Below, one piece after another: positions 1-6,249 of a DNA stretch of 17,591 nt. The first letter of the stretch is position 1. Every line of letters starts with the position of its first letter. Below the pieces are notes generated by a model that saw nothing but the letters and a program-made list of their open reading frames with translations, ran no database searches and was not told the DNA's origin. The DNA is from an uncultured Clostridia bacterium (GTDB taxonomy: Bacteria > Bacillota > Clostridia > TANB77 > CAG-465). A program made the translations under genes and the position numbers. The stretch spans positions 1 through 17,591 of the forward strand of contig CAKPJL010000023.1 in the NCBI GenBank assembly GCA_934162655.1, in the 5' to 3' direction.

Positions 1-33
1 CTCCTCTGCTAACACAAAAAAATGAATAATTAA

Positions 34-67
34 AAATAAAGATAGGACTTTTGTTCTATCTTTATTT
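34..67. terminator. A/T-rich hairpin, terminator of an upstream gene
   Basis: A perfect 12-bp inverted repeat (34-45 with 56-67) encloses a 10-nt loop. The 3' arm is T-rich and the 5' arm is A-rich, so it could terminate in either direction. It lies upstream of the first promoter and probably ends a gene lying to the left of the window. No coding frame in bases 1-33 can be identified. Confidence 0.6.
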
Positions 68-119
68 ATGTGTGGAATATATTTAAGTATTAAAAGTTAC
101 AAAAAAATCTGATAAATTC

Positions 120-148
120 TTGCAAAAAAAAAGCTAATTTGATACAAT
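120..148 (+). promoter_or_regulatory. sigma-A promoter of the glycosidase-uppP operon
   Basis: TTGCAA at 120-125 and TACAAT at 143-148 are separated by exactly 17 bp. The predicted start point near 155 leaves a short leader carrying AAAGGAGAG at 161-169, before a TTG start at 177. Confidence 0.75.
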
Positions 149-176
149 TATATATTGTATAAAGGAGAGAAGAAAG

Positions 177-1148
177 TTGAAAAAAATCTTAAAATATACT
201 TTACTTTTTATATTATTTCAGTTAATATTTGTGCCAGTTCTTGTTGTATCTTTGATATATTATGGCCCTTTTAAAGGTTTAAGAGAACTTATAGTAACAT
301 CTGCTATGACTACTATGTCGCATCAATACTTTGCCACATGGTTTTTAGATGAGGAAGAAATAAATGATATTATTTTAAGAAATAGACCTCAAGAAGAAAT
401 TGAAGATCAAGATCTAAATGATATACAAATATCAGAGAGAAAAGATGATGGGGTAGAATTAATAGATGTCAGTACATCTTCTTTTAAAGGCTATCTATTA
501 ATTGTAAACGATCCAAAGCGTGTAAGACTTGCTACTGCACCAAGGCTTGGAGTGGTTGGCTCTACAACTTCACAAATTGTTGCTGCAAATAATGCTATTG
601 GCGGTATTAATGGCGGTGGATTTAAGGATGACGCCTTAGGAACTGGTGGAAAGCCAGATGGACTTTTAATGATTGAGGGTAACCTAATTAATGGGTATCA
701 ATATAACTATTATAGTGCGGTTGGTATAGATTATAGTGGAAAGCTTGTTGTTTCTAATGCTACTACCTATTATAATTTAAAAAATAATAATGTAAGAGAT
801 GCAGTATCATTTGGTCCAGTAATTGTAATTAACGGGCAACCTACTATATACAGTGGTACCGGCGGATATGGTATACATCCACGTTCAGCGATTGGACAAA
901 GAAAAGACGGTGCAATTTTAATGCTTGTAATTGACGGAAGACAAACAGATAGTCTTGGTGCTACTATGAAAAATGTACAAGATATAATGCTTCAATACGG
1001 GGCATATAATGCATTTAATCTGGATGGAGGTGCATCTTCTACACTTGTATATAATAATAAAGTTGTAAATAGTCCAAGTGATATTATGGGAGAAAGATAT
1101 GTGCCATGTGCTTTTATAATAACAGATAAGTCGGAGGTAGAAAAATAG
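177..1148 (+). CDS. membrane-anchored phosphodiester glycosidase (NAGPA-like) protein
   Basis: A 323-residue protein with a TTG start, chosen because AGGAG (163-167) lies 9 nt upstream. An uncleaved signal anchor spans roughly residues 5-28, so the rest should face the outside of the membrane. From about residue 95 it matches the phosphodiester glycosidase / exopolysaccharide biosynthesis NAGPA family (PF09992 by recognition). Visible family motifs are GGINGGGF in the N-terminal part of the domain, HPRSAIGQRKDG at 234-245, VIDGRQ shortly after, and NLDGGASST at 281-289; the last carries the Asp-Gly-Gly signature with Ala replacing the usual third Gly. Relatives act on phosphodiester-linked sugars, such as uncovering enzyme, or on wall polymers; the substrate here is unknown. 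The next gene starts directly after the stop codon and uppP follows 3 nt after that, so the three genes form one operon. Confidence 0.85.
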   Translation: MKKILKYTLLFILFQLIFVPVLVVSLIYYGPFKGLRELIVTSAMTTMSHQYFATWFLDEEEINDIILRNRPQEEIEDQDLNDIQISERKDDGVELIDVSTSSFKGYLLIVNDPKRVRLATAPRLGVVGSTTSQIVAANNAIGGINGGGFKDDALGTGGKPDGLLMIEGNLINGYQYNYYSAVGIDYSGKLVVSNATTYYNLKNNNVRDAVSFGPVIVINGQPTIYSGTGGYGIHPRSAIGQRKDGAILMLVIDGRQTDSLGATMKNVQDIMLQYGAYNAFNLDGGASSTLVYNNKVVNSPSDIMGERYVPCAFIITDKSEVEK

Positions 1149-2186
1149 ATGAAAAAGATATTAACAGTGCTTGGAATATATTTTGTGTCTGGAATAGCCC
1201 TTTCACTTACAATTTTGTTTGTAGCAGAAAATTATGTTGATAAATTAAATCAATCTAGTTCTATTCAAAGTAGTAAAAACGATACTGGCAGTACACAAAA
1301 CTTATTGTCACTTTCTGATAGAGTTATATTACCAGATGAACAATATAGTGTTCAATTCTCATATGATAATAAATACTATACTTATTTAAAAGATTCAAAA
1401 ATATATATATGTAATATAAAAAATGGTGAAGTTATCCATGAGATTGAAGATAGTAGTAGTGATGGAATAATATTTTATGAACTTTTATATGATAAAAATG
1501 TTATAGTATATTTTACAGAAAGCAAGGGTAAAACATCTTCTACGCTTAATTTAAAAACATATAATATAGATTCTGAAAAAGAAGTTAAATATAACAAATT
1601 TACTGTATATAATTTTTCTAAAATAAAACAAATGCATATGTCACCTATAATAAACATATTATATATAAACATTGAGGTTAAATCAGGTATGGCTACTACA
1701 AATACAATATACTCAATTGATCTTTTTAATAGTATGGGTGCAGTAAGAAGTGGAGTACAAATAGATAGTTTTTTAATGTTGCAGTTAACTAATAATGTTT
1801 ATTACAAATATAGTAATTCTAATATATATTATGGTTATACAAAACTTAACTTCTTTAATGAAAAAGTAGAAATGATAGGTATAGATAAAGACGATAATGT
1901 ATATTTCATTGGACTTGAAAGCAAAAACAAAGTATATAAAGTAAACAGAACAAGACTTGTAAAGACAATTGAACTTACTGATACAGATGTTGTAAAAACT
2001 TATTCTAATAATCAAGAGGTATATGTAGTGTATCCAACATATGTTTTATGTGTATCTTCACAAAATCCTTATTTTAGGGTTGGTAGACTAACAAAATATG
2101 TTGAATTTGTTGCAGTTAAAGGAAATATGATGTATTTAAAAACTAGCAATAATGTTTTAACCATGACAGAACTTATTAAGGAGTAA
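1149..2186 (+). CDS. membrane-anchored beta-propeller-like protein, unknown function
   Basis: A 345-residue protein whose ATG follows the preceding TAG with no gap; GGAGG lies at 1133-1137 inside the upstream gene. Residues about 4-26 form a signal anchor, then a Ser/Asn/Thr-rich linker to about residue 50. The remainder is a series of short beta-strand-like blocks rich in Tyr, Ile, Val and Asn, for example YICNIKNGEVIHEIE, NVYFIGLESKNKVYKVN and VYVVYPTYVLCVSS. They recur roughly as propeller blades would, so I infer an extracytoplasmic WD40/TolB-like beta-propeller. No catalytic motif is recognised. Its position between the glycosidase-like protein and uppP suggests a scaffold or sensor for a wall-polymer step, which is inference only. 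Confidence 0.7.
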   Translation: MKKILTVLGIYFVSGIALSLTILFVAENYVDKLNQSSSIQSSKNDTGSTQNLLSLSDRVILPDEQYSVQFSYDNKYYTYLKDSKIYICNIKNGEVIHEIEDSSSDGIIFYELLYDKNVIVYFTESKGKTSSTLNLKTYNIDSEKEVKYNKFTVYNFSKIKQMHMSPIINILYINIEVKSGMATTNTIYSIDLFNSMGAVRSGVQIDSFLMLQLTNNVYYKYSNSNIYYGYTKLNFFNEKVEMIGIDKDDNVYFIGLESKNKVYKVNRTRLVKTIELTDTDVVKTYSNNQEVYVVYPTYVLCVSSQNPYFRVGRLTKYVEFVAVKGNMMYLKTSNNVLTMTELIKE

Positions 2187-2188
2187 TT

Positions 2189-3013
2189 ATGGAATTTTTA
2201 GAAATATTAAAAGTTATTTTTATAGGGATTGTAGAAGGGATTACAGAATGGCTACCAATTAGTAGTACAGGACATATGATTTTAGTTGATGAATTCATAA
2301 AATTAAACATGTCAGATGCATTTAAAGAAATGTTTTTTGTGGTAATACAACTTGGAGCTATTTTGGCGGTAGTGACGATTTATTTTAATAAACTAAATCC
2401 CTTTTCGATTTCTAAAACCAGCGAAGAAAAGAAAAATGTAATTAATATTTGGATAAAAATACTTGTGGCATGCGTTCCAGCGGCAATTATAGGGCTACTT
2501 TTAGATGATTTTATAGATGAGCACTTGCATACATCTTTTGTTATTGCAATTACGCTCATATTGTATGGTATTTTATTTATAGTAATAGAAAACTTAAAAA
2601 AAGAAAGAAAAACTAAAATTAATGATATAAAAGATATAAGTATTTCTACTGCTCTTTTGATAGGTGTAGCACAAGTTCTTGCACTTATTCCAGGTACATC
2701 TAGATCTGGTGCTACAATACTTGGGGCAATACTTCTTGGAGCTTCTAGAACTGTTGCAACAGAGTTTACTTTTTATCTTGCAATTCCCGTAATGTTTGGG
2801 GCTAGTCTTTTAAAAATTATAAAATTTGGTTTCTCATTTGAGATAAATGAAATTTTAGTATTAATTTTGGGAATGGTTGTAGCATATATAGTTTCTATAA
2901 TTTGCATAAAGTTCTTACTTAAATATATTAAGAAAAATGACTTTAAGCCATTTGGAATATACAGAATAATATTAGGTATTATAATAATTTTTTATTTCTT
3001 ATTTACAAGATAG
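2189..3013 (+). CDS. uppP: undecaprenyl-diphosphatase UppP (BacA family)
   Basis: A 274-residue polytopic membrane protein of normal family length. It removes a phosphate from undecaprenyl diphosphate, regenerating the lipid carrier for peptidoglycan and other wall polymers. Both family signatures are present: EGITEWLPISSTGHM (about residues 16-30), holding the catalytic-region Glu residues, and PGTSRSGATI in the second half, holding the phosphate-binding Ser/Arg. About eight hydrophobic segments are visible. AAGGAG at 2178-2183 abuts the preceding stop codon and lies 5 nt before the ATG, so translation is probably coupled. The gene is last in the operon and is followed at once by a strong hairpin. 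Members of this family can confer bacitracin tolerance. Confidence 0.96.
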   Translation: MEFLEILKVIFIGIVEGITEWLPISSTGHMILVDEFIKLNMSDAFKEMFFVVIQLGAILAVVTIYFNKLNPFSISKTSEEKKNVINIWIKILVACVPAAIIGLLLDDFIDEHLHTSFVIAITLILYGILFIVIENLKKERKTKINDIKDISISTALLIGVAQVLALIPGTSRSGATILGAILLGASRTVATEFTFYLAIPVMFGASLLKIIKFGFSFEINEILVLILGMVVAYIVSIICIKFLLKYIKKNDFKPFGIYRIILGIIIIFYFLFTR

Positions 3014-3017
3014 AAAA

Positions 3018-3060
3018 AATAACGAAAACTTTTATATATCAGTTTTCGTTATTATTTTTT
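3018..3060. terminator. bidirectional intrinsic terminator between uppP and the small minus-strand operon
   Basis: A perfect 13-bp stem (3018-3030 with 3041-3053) has a 10-nt loop. T-rich tracts leave it on both strands: T at 3055-3060 on plus, and the complement of the A run at 3014-3019 on minus. The stop codon of the minus-strand 73-residue gene (3039-3041) lies in the loop, so the hairpin serves both convergent operons. Confidence 0.85.
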
Positions 3061-3260
3061 GGGTTCTCACTATCATATATAGCACAAAAAGTAGCATAGG
3101 AGGTTAGATTTAATCCCACGATTTGTAAATAATTACCAAGTATACCTTGCTCCTCAATACTTAAATCTTTTGCAAGAATAAGTGACATAATAAAAGCAGA
3201 AATAAATATGTTATCAGCACTGCTATTAGTATTTTTATTTTCATTTATTTTACTATTCAT
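3039..3260 (-). CDS. small conserved helical protein, last gene of the small operon
   Basis: A 73-residue protein whose first eight bases (ATGAATAG) overlap the stop codon of the preceding gene. The nearest ribosome-binding-like AGGAG lies about 18 nt upstream, too far for efficient initiation, and an in-frame stop sits just before the ATG, so translation is probably coupled by reinitiation. A polar Asn/Lys-rich N-terminus is followed by a hydrophobic helix (IFISAFIMSLILAKD) and the segment LSIEEQGILGNYLQIVG, then an Asn-rich tail. The alternation of LA, L-S-x-E-E-x-x-x-L-G-x-x-L and VG resembles small uncharacterised proteins of 70-90 residues that I recall from spore-forming Firmicutes. Function unknown; spore association is inferred only from the operon. 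Confidence 0.7.
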   Translation of the reverse strand: MNSKINENKNTNSSADNIFISAFIMSLILAKDLSIEEQGILGNYLQIVGLNLTSYATFCAIYDSENPKNNNEN

Positions 3261-3558
3261 CGAGTGTTATGCTATTTACTCCTATACAGACTATTTGCTT
3301 TGTACAACAATCATTACTTGGTAGGCATATACTTGAAGTATAATTAGTGTAAATGTTTCTAATGTATACATAAGTACCATTTTGTATTATAACTGTTACA
3401 TATGTATTTGTTGCATAAACAACATTTATTTGGTATGAGTTCCCTATATTAATAGATTGACTTGTTGAAGTTACAGTAGTATCAGTGCTACTCACATCTC
3501 TTGTGCATTTAGAGATAATGCTGTCTTTTACATTTAAGCTAACATTAAAATTATTCAT
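3253..3558 (-). CDS. small beta-rich protein, paralogue of the gene upstream
   Basis: A 101-residue protein preceded by AAGGAGTGGG (3574-3565). It is Thr/Ser/Asn/Val/Ile-rich with alternating strand-like segments and no signal peptide or membrane helix, suggesting a compact beta-sandwich. It aligns almost without gaps to the gene immediately upstream: both begin MNN plus an aromatic residue and share a T-x-TY block followed by a hydrophobic strand pattern, an LP pair and IGV near the C-terminus. Cysteines cluster near the end (IC, CC and VC) with one more at residue 18. Small cysteine-bearing beta-sandwich proteins of this size include DUF3992 spore-appendage (Ena) subunits of Bacillus. The resemblance is only in size, strand richness and Cys placement, and I cannot claim homology. 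Confidence 0.75.
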   Translation of the reverse strand: MNNFNVSLNVKDSIISKCTRDVSSTDTTVTSTSQSINIGNSYQINVVYATNTYVTVIIQNGTYVYIRNIYTNYTSSICLPSNDCCTKQIVCIGVNSITLDE

Positions 3559-3576
3559 AAAAGTCCCACTCCTTAA

Positions 3577-3906
3577 TTAACGAATTGTACTGCATACAAC
3601 CGTTTCACCACATACGATTCCAGATACTCCAATATATACCTTTAAAGTTCCAGTCTGCACTGGTAAATCAAATATTTTATAACTTCCGCTTGGAATATTG
3701 AATATTAAATTAGGAATTTGAATACTATTGGAAATTTGAATACTTGCATATGTTGAAGTACCGGATAGAAAAGTAACATTGTATCCAAAATTAAGGGGAA
3801 TTACGCTATCAGGAGTAATATTTGTATATACATTATCACTGCTTCTTGCAATACCGTTTTCGCATGTTCTTTGTCTAACAGCTAGTGTATAACAATAATT
3901 GTTCAT
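3577..3906 (-). CDS. small beta-rich protein, first gene of the small operon
   Basis: A 109-residue protein with AGAGGTG (3919-3913) 6 nt before the ATG. It has no signal peptide or membrane segment and is predicted to be mostly beta-strands. It carries two cysteines near the N-terminus (residues 5 and 15) and two near the C-terminus (in IVCGETVVCS), an arrangement suited to disulfide cross-links between subunits. It is paralogous to the next gene, with TSTY here against TNTY there, then LP and IGV at matching spacing. The pair plus the third small gene form one minus-strand operon behind a promoter that may be of the late mother-cell type. I infer a spore coat, exosporium or appendage component. 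An unrelated cytosolic role is possible, and no family was identified with certainty. Confidence 0.75.
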   Translation of the reverse strand: MNNYCYTLAVRQRTCENGIARSSDNVYTNITPDSVIPLNFGYNVTFLSGTSTYASIQISNSIQIPNLIFNIPSGSYKIFDLPVQTGTLKVYIGVSGIVCGETVVCSTIR

Positions 3907-3925
3907 TTACGACACCTCTTTTTTA

Positions 3926-3957
3926 TATAATATGCCAATTGGTAAAAAAGGTTACAA
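3926..3957 (-). promoter_or_regulatory. promoter of the small operon, sigma-K-like or sigma-A
   Basis: Read on the minus strand, AACC (3953-3950) lies 15 nt before CATATTATA (3934-3926), close to the Bacillus sigma-K pattern mACm-N16-CATAnnnTA. The same DNA can be read as sigma-A, TTGTAA (3957-3952), N17, CATATT (3934-3929). The -10 fits the sporulation consensus better than the vegetative one, but the choice is not decided by sequence alone. Confidence 0.5.
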
Positions 3958-3971
3958 AATTAGTTAGTAAG

Positions 3972-3998
3972 CATTAAAGTAAATTAATTATTTTAATG
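3972..3998. repeat. inverted repeat between the divergent small operon and era
   Basis: An 11-bp dyad (3972-3982 with 3988-3998, one G-T pair, 5-nt loop) sits between the minus-strand promoter at 3926-3957 and the era promoter at 4033-4061. It lacks a T tract and so is not a terminator. It could be an operator, or chance in A/T-rich DNA. Confidence 0.3.
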
Positions 3999-4032
3999 TA
4001 TTTTAGTCAGATTGTAAGTTAAGAAGTAATTA

Positions 4033-4061
4033 TTGAAAAAAAAGCTTTTTAATGATATAAT
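4033..4061 (+). promoter_or_regulatory. sigma-A promoter of era, extended -10
   Basis: TTGAAA at 4033-4038, a 17-bp spacer and a perfect TATAAT at 4056-4061, preceded by TGA in the extended -10 position. Transcription should begin near 4068, leaving a very short leader with AGGTGAT (4068-4074) ahead of the ATG at 4083. Confidence 0.85.
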
Positions 4062-4082
4062 ATTTGTAGGTGATTATTTAAA

Positions 4083-4994
4083 ATGAAAGTGGGATATATA
4101 ACAGTTGTAGGAAAACCAAATGCTGGTAAATCGACCCTTGTAAATAAACTTGTTGGTTATAAAGTTGCAATAACTACTCCAAAGCCACAAACTACTAGAT
4201 ATAATATAAAAGGAATTATAACATCAAAAACATCTCAAATGATATTTATTGACACTCCTGGTATACACAATCCTCATCATAAGCTTGGTCAATATATGAT
4301 GAAGGGAGTAGAAAATGCATTAAATTCAGTTGATGTAGTATTGTTTTTAGTGGATTCTACAAAGTCTAAGATAGACCCTAGTAGTGAAAATATAATGAAA
4401 AATCTTGCTTTATCAAAAAGTAAGATTATACTTTGTATAACTAAAATAGACATGATTAAAAAAGAGAAAATATTTGAAATAATAACTGAATATAATGATT
4501 TCTTCACAAGTGTTAATGGCAAGTTTAGTGAAATTATTCCAATATCTACATATAAAAATGACGGCATTGATGAGCTGATTTTACTTATTGAAAAGTATTT
4601 AAAAAAAGGAGAACTCATTTATCAAGAAGATGATATTACTGATCTAACACAAAGAGAGATAGTAGAAGAGCTTGTAAGAGAAAAGGCATTAAACAACTTA
4701 GATAAAGAAGTGCCGCATGGCATAAAAGTAGAAGTAGAAGATTTTAAAGAAAGTATAAATGAAAATGGGGTTCAAGTATTTGACATTAACTTAAATATAA
4801 TATGTCAGAAAGATTCACATAAATCAATTATAATTGGAAAAGACGGTAATATGCTAAAAAAGATTATAAATCAGGCAAAACATGAAGCACAAAAGATGTT
4901 TGATGCAAAAGTAAAAATAAAAGCATGGGTTAAAGTAAGGCCAGATTGGCAAAAGAAAGAAATCTATTTAGATAATATAAAAAATAGAATATAA
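4083..4994 (+). CDS. era: GTPase Era
   Basis: A 303-residue GTPase that binds 16S rRNA and helps mature the small ribosomal subunit. The N-terminal G domain shows the P-loop GKPNAGKS (10-17), the G3 motif DTPG (57-60) and the G4 motif TKID (120-123); a G5-like SEIIPIS block follows. The C-terminal KH RNA-binding domain carries IIGKDG (250-255). Length is normal for Era. The gene has its own promoter and terminator, so it is monocistronic here; the usual partners yqzL and recO lie about 1.1 kb downstream, separated by an opposing gene. Confidence 0.97.
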   Translation: MKVGYITVVGKPNAGKSTLVNKLVGYKVAITTPKPQTTRYNIKGIITSKTSQMIFIDTPGIHNPHHKLGQYMMKGVENALNSVDVVLFLVDSTKSKIDPSSENIMKNLALSKSKIILCITKIDMIKKEKIFEIITEYNDFFTSVNGKFSEIIPISTYKNDGIDELILLIEKYLKKGELIYQEDDITDLTQREIVEELVREKALNNLDKEVPHGIKVEVEDFKESINENGVQVFDINLNIICQKDSHKSIIIGKDGNMLKKIINQAKHEAQKMFDAKVKIKAWVKVRPDWQKKEIYLDNIKNRI

Positions 4995-5000
4995 AAAAAT

Positions 5001-5035
5001 AAAATATGCAAAGTAGCTAACCTTTGCATATTTTT
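5001..5035. terminator. bidirectional terminator between era and the opposing gene
   Basis: A perfect 13-bp stem (5001-5013 with 5022-5034) and 8-nt loop is followed by T5 on plus. The A-rich 4993-5004 stretch gives a T tract on minus, so it can also end the convergent gene at 5063-5809. Confidence 0.88.
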
Positions 5036-5062
5036 AATGCCAAATTTAATAAACATTTATTA

Positions 5063-5809
5063 TTAACCAAGAGGTAAGTAACCAGATAATCTCATTAATT
5101 GATAATCATATAATACATCATATACTTTATTTTTGTCACAATCTGATTTTATTTTATTACTTAAATTTACACGAGAGTGTTCAGGTATATTTGTAAATCC
5201 AAAAGTACACTCTTTATATAAAAATGCTGCTATTTTTATTCTGCTAATATATATAGCATCTTGAATAGTTTTAGCTTCATTTATTCCAGACTTGGCAGCA
5301 GGTATTAAGTTCATAAGCATTATAATAGCCTCTTCTATTGAAATTTTACCTTTTCCATCATTTAAACCGAAAATTTCATTTACTATACAATCAGGAATTC
5401 CAGCATATTCGTCAAATTTGATTCTATATAAATCAGATTCAGCATTAAAAAGAGATGTTCTTCTTAAATTGTCATCATCACTTTTGAATATTGATTTTCC
5501 ATCTGTACTTAATTTTACTTCTTCTTTTTCCATTTTTGGTTCCTCAACTTTCTCTATTTTTACTTCTTTTTGAGTTTTTGGTTCATCTATTATAACCTTT
5601 GTTTCTTTTTGAACTTTAGGAATTTCAACTTCTTTTGGTTGTTTTGGCTCTTCCTTTTTTTCTTTCTTTTCAGTTTTTTCATTTGTAACAATAGGTGTAA
5701 TAAGATTATAAGCTAAATCATCTTCTTTAATTACATTGTCATTTTCTAAAATTTCAAATACAAGATCTTCTTTTTTATTACTAGTTGTATTATCTTCTAT
5801 TTTAAACAT
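5063..5809 (-). CDS. unknown cytosolic protein with Lys/Glu/Pro-rich linker
   Basis: A 248-residue protein with GGAGGG (5821-5816) 6 nt before the ATG. It has no signal peptide or membrane helix. A short N-terminal peptide (about 1-40) leads into a highly charged region (about 45-105) built of imperfect repeats on the theme EPKxxKEVxIxKV. A folded, helical C-terminal domain covers about 115-248 and includes DEYAGIPDCIVNEIFGLNDG and a Leu/Ile-rich helix ending IPAAKSG. I do not recognise the family. The layout, a terminal peptide, a flexible charged spacer and a globular domain, resembles scaffold or linker proteins. It is convergent with era and divergent from yqzL-recO and has its own promoter. 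Confidence 0.75.
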   Translation of the reverse strand: MFKIEDNTTSNKKEDLVFEILENDNVIKEDDLAYNLITPIVTNEKTEKKEKKEEPKQPKEVEIPKVQKETKVIIDEPKTQKEVKIEKVEEPKMEKEEVKLSTDGKSIFKSDDDNLRRTSLFNAESDLYRIKFDEYAGIPDCIVNEIFGLNDGKGKISIEEAIIMLMNLIPAAKSGINEAKTIQDAIYISRIKIAAFLYKECTFGFTNIPEHSRVNLSNKIKSDCDKNKVYDVLYDYQLMRLSGYLPLG

Positions 5810-5824
5810 AAATTTCCCTCCAAT

Positions 5825-5848
5825 TTGAAATTACTAAAATAATTTCAA
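5825..5848. repeat. inverted repeat in the leader of the minus-strand gene
   Basis: A perfect 9-bp dyad, TTGAAATTA (5825-5833) and TAATTTCAA (5840-5848), with a 6-bp centre, lies between the promoter (5861-5889) and the ribosome binding site (5821-5816) of the opposing gene. On RNA it would form a hairpin just upstream of the Shine-Dalgarno; on DNA it has the geometry of a dimeric repressor operator. No regulator is identified. Confidence 0.4.
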
Positions 5849-5860
5849 TTAACTAATACT

Positions 5861-5889
5861 AGTTTAACATAATTTTTAAAAAAAGTCAA
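5861..5889 (-). promoter_or_regulatory. sigma-A promoter of the Lys/Glu/Pro-rich gene
   Basis: On the minus strand TTGACT (5889-5884), a 17-bp spacer and TAAACT (5866-5861) with TGT in the extended -10 position. The leader is about 45 nt and contains the inverted repeat at 5825-5848. Confidence 0.65.
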
Positions 5890-5961
5890 TATAAAATTAC
5901 AAAATTATGTAAAATGATACATAGCGTGGAATTTTTAATATAAAAACAGCTTATTAAATTA

Positions 5962-5990
5962 TTGTAAATTTAAATTTTTAATGATATAAT
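5962..5990 (+). promoter_or_regulatory. sigma-A promoter of yqzL-recO, extended -10
   Basis: TTGTAA (5962-5967), a 17-bp spacer and perfect TATAAT (5985-5990) preceded by TGA. It leaves a leader of about 97 nt before the yqzL ATG; I see no riboswitch or terminator in that leader. Confidence 0.75.
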
Positions 5991-6093
5991 CTGTTTGTAT
6001 TTTTATATTGTATTTATTATTTAGAGTTTTTTCGACAAAAAAAGTTGTATACAAGCTATCATACTACATAAAATATATTTAAAGGTGATAATT

Positions 6094-6249
6094 ATGTATG
6101 AAAAAATTGCTTGGAATAATTTTTGTAAAACAGGAAATATTGAGAGTTATTTAGAATATAAAAATATATGTGCAAATTTAGGGGAGAAGACAAGTGAGAC
6201 AAATAAAAGTAAAGGGGATAGTAATAAAGGAGATACCTTACAAGGATAA
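6094..6249 (+). CDS. yqzL: YqzL-family small protein overlapping recO
   Basis: A 51-residue protein beginning MYEKIAWNNFCKTGNIESYL, which fits the YqzL-like family (short proteins with aromatic-x-x-F-x-x-TG-x-I-x-x-Y/F-L). AAAGGTGATA at 6081-6090 supplies the ribosome binding site. Its last 56 nt overlap the start of recO in a different frame, and the resulting C-terminus is Lys/Ser/Gly-rich and probably not conserved. In Bacillus yqzL lies between era and recO, and the same neighbour is seen here, supporting the call. The role of YqzL is not established. Confidence 0.8.
   Translation: MYEKIAWNNFCKTGNIESYLEYKNICANLGEKTSETNKSKGDSNKGDTLQG

Noticed and set aside
1475..2015. Minus-strand ORFs inside the propeller-like gene and similar opposite-strand ORFs elsewhere (inside era, rnr, trmB, the methyltransferase)
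   Set aside because: They have no ribosome binding sites and Phe/Ile/Tyr-rich translations typical of A/T-rich antisense shadow, and lie fully inside clear genes.
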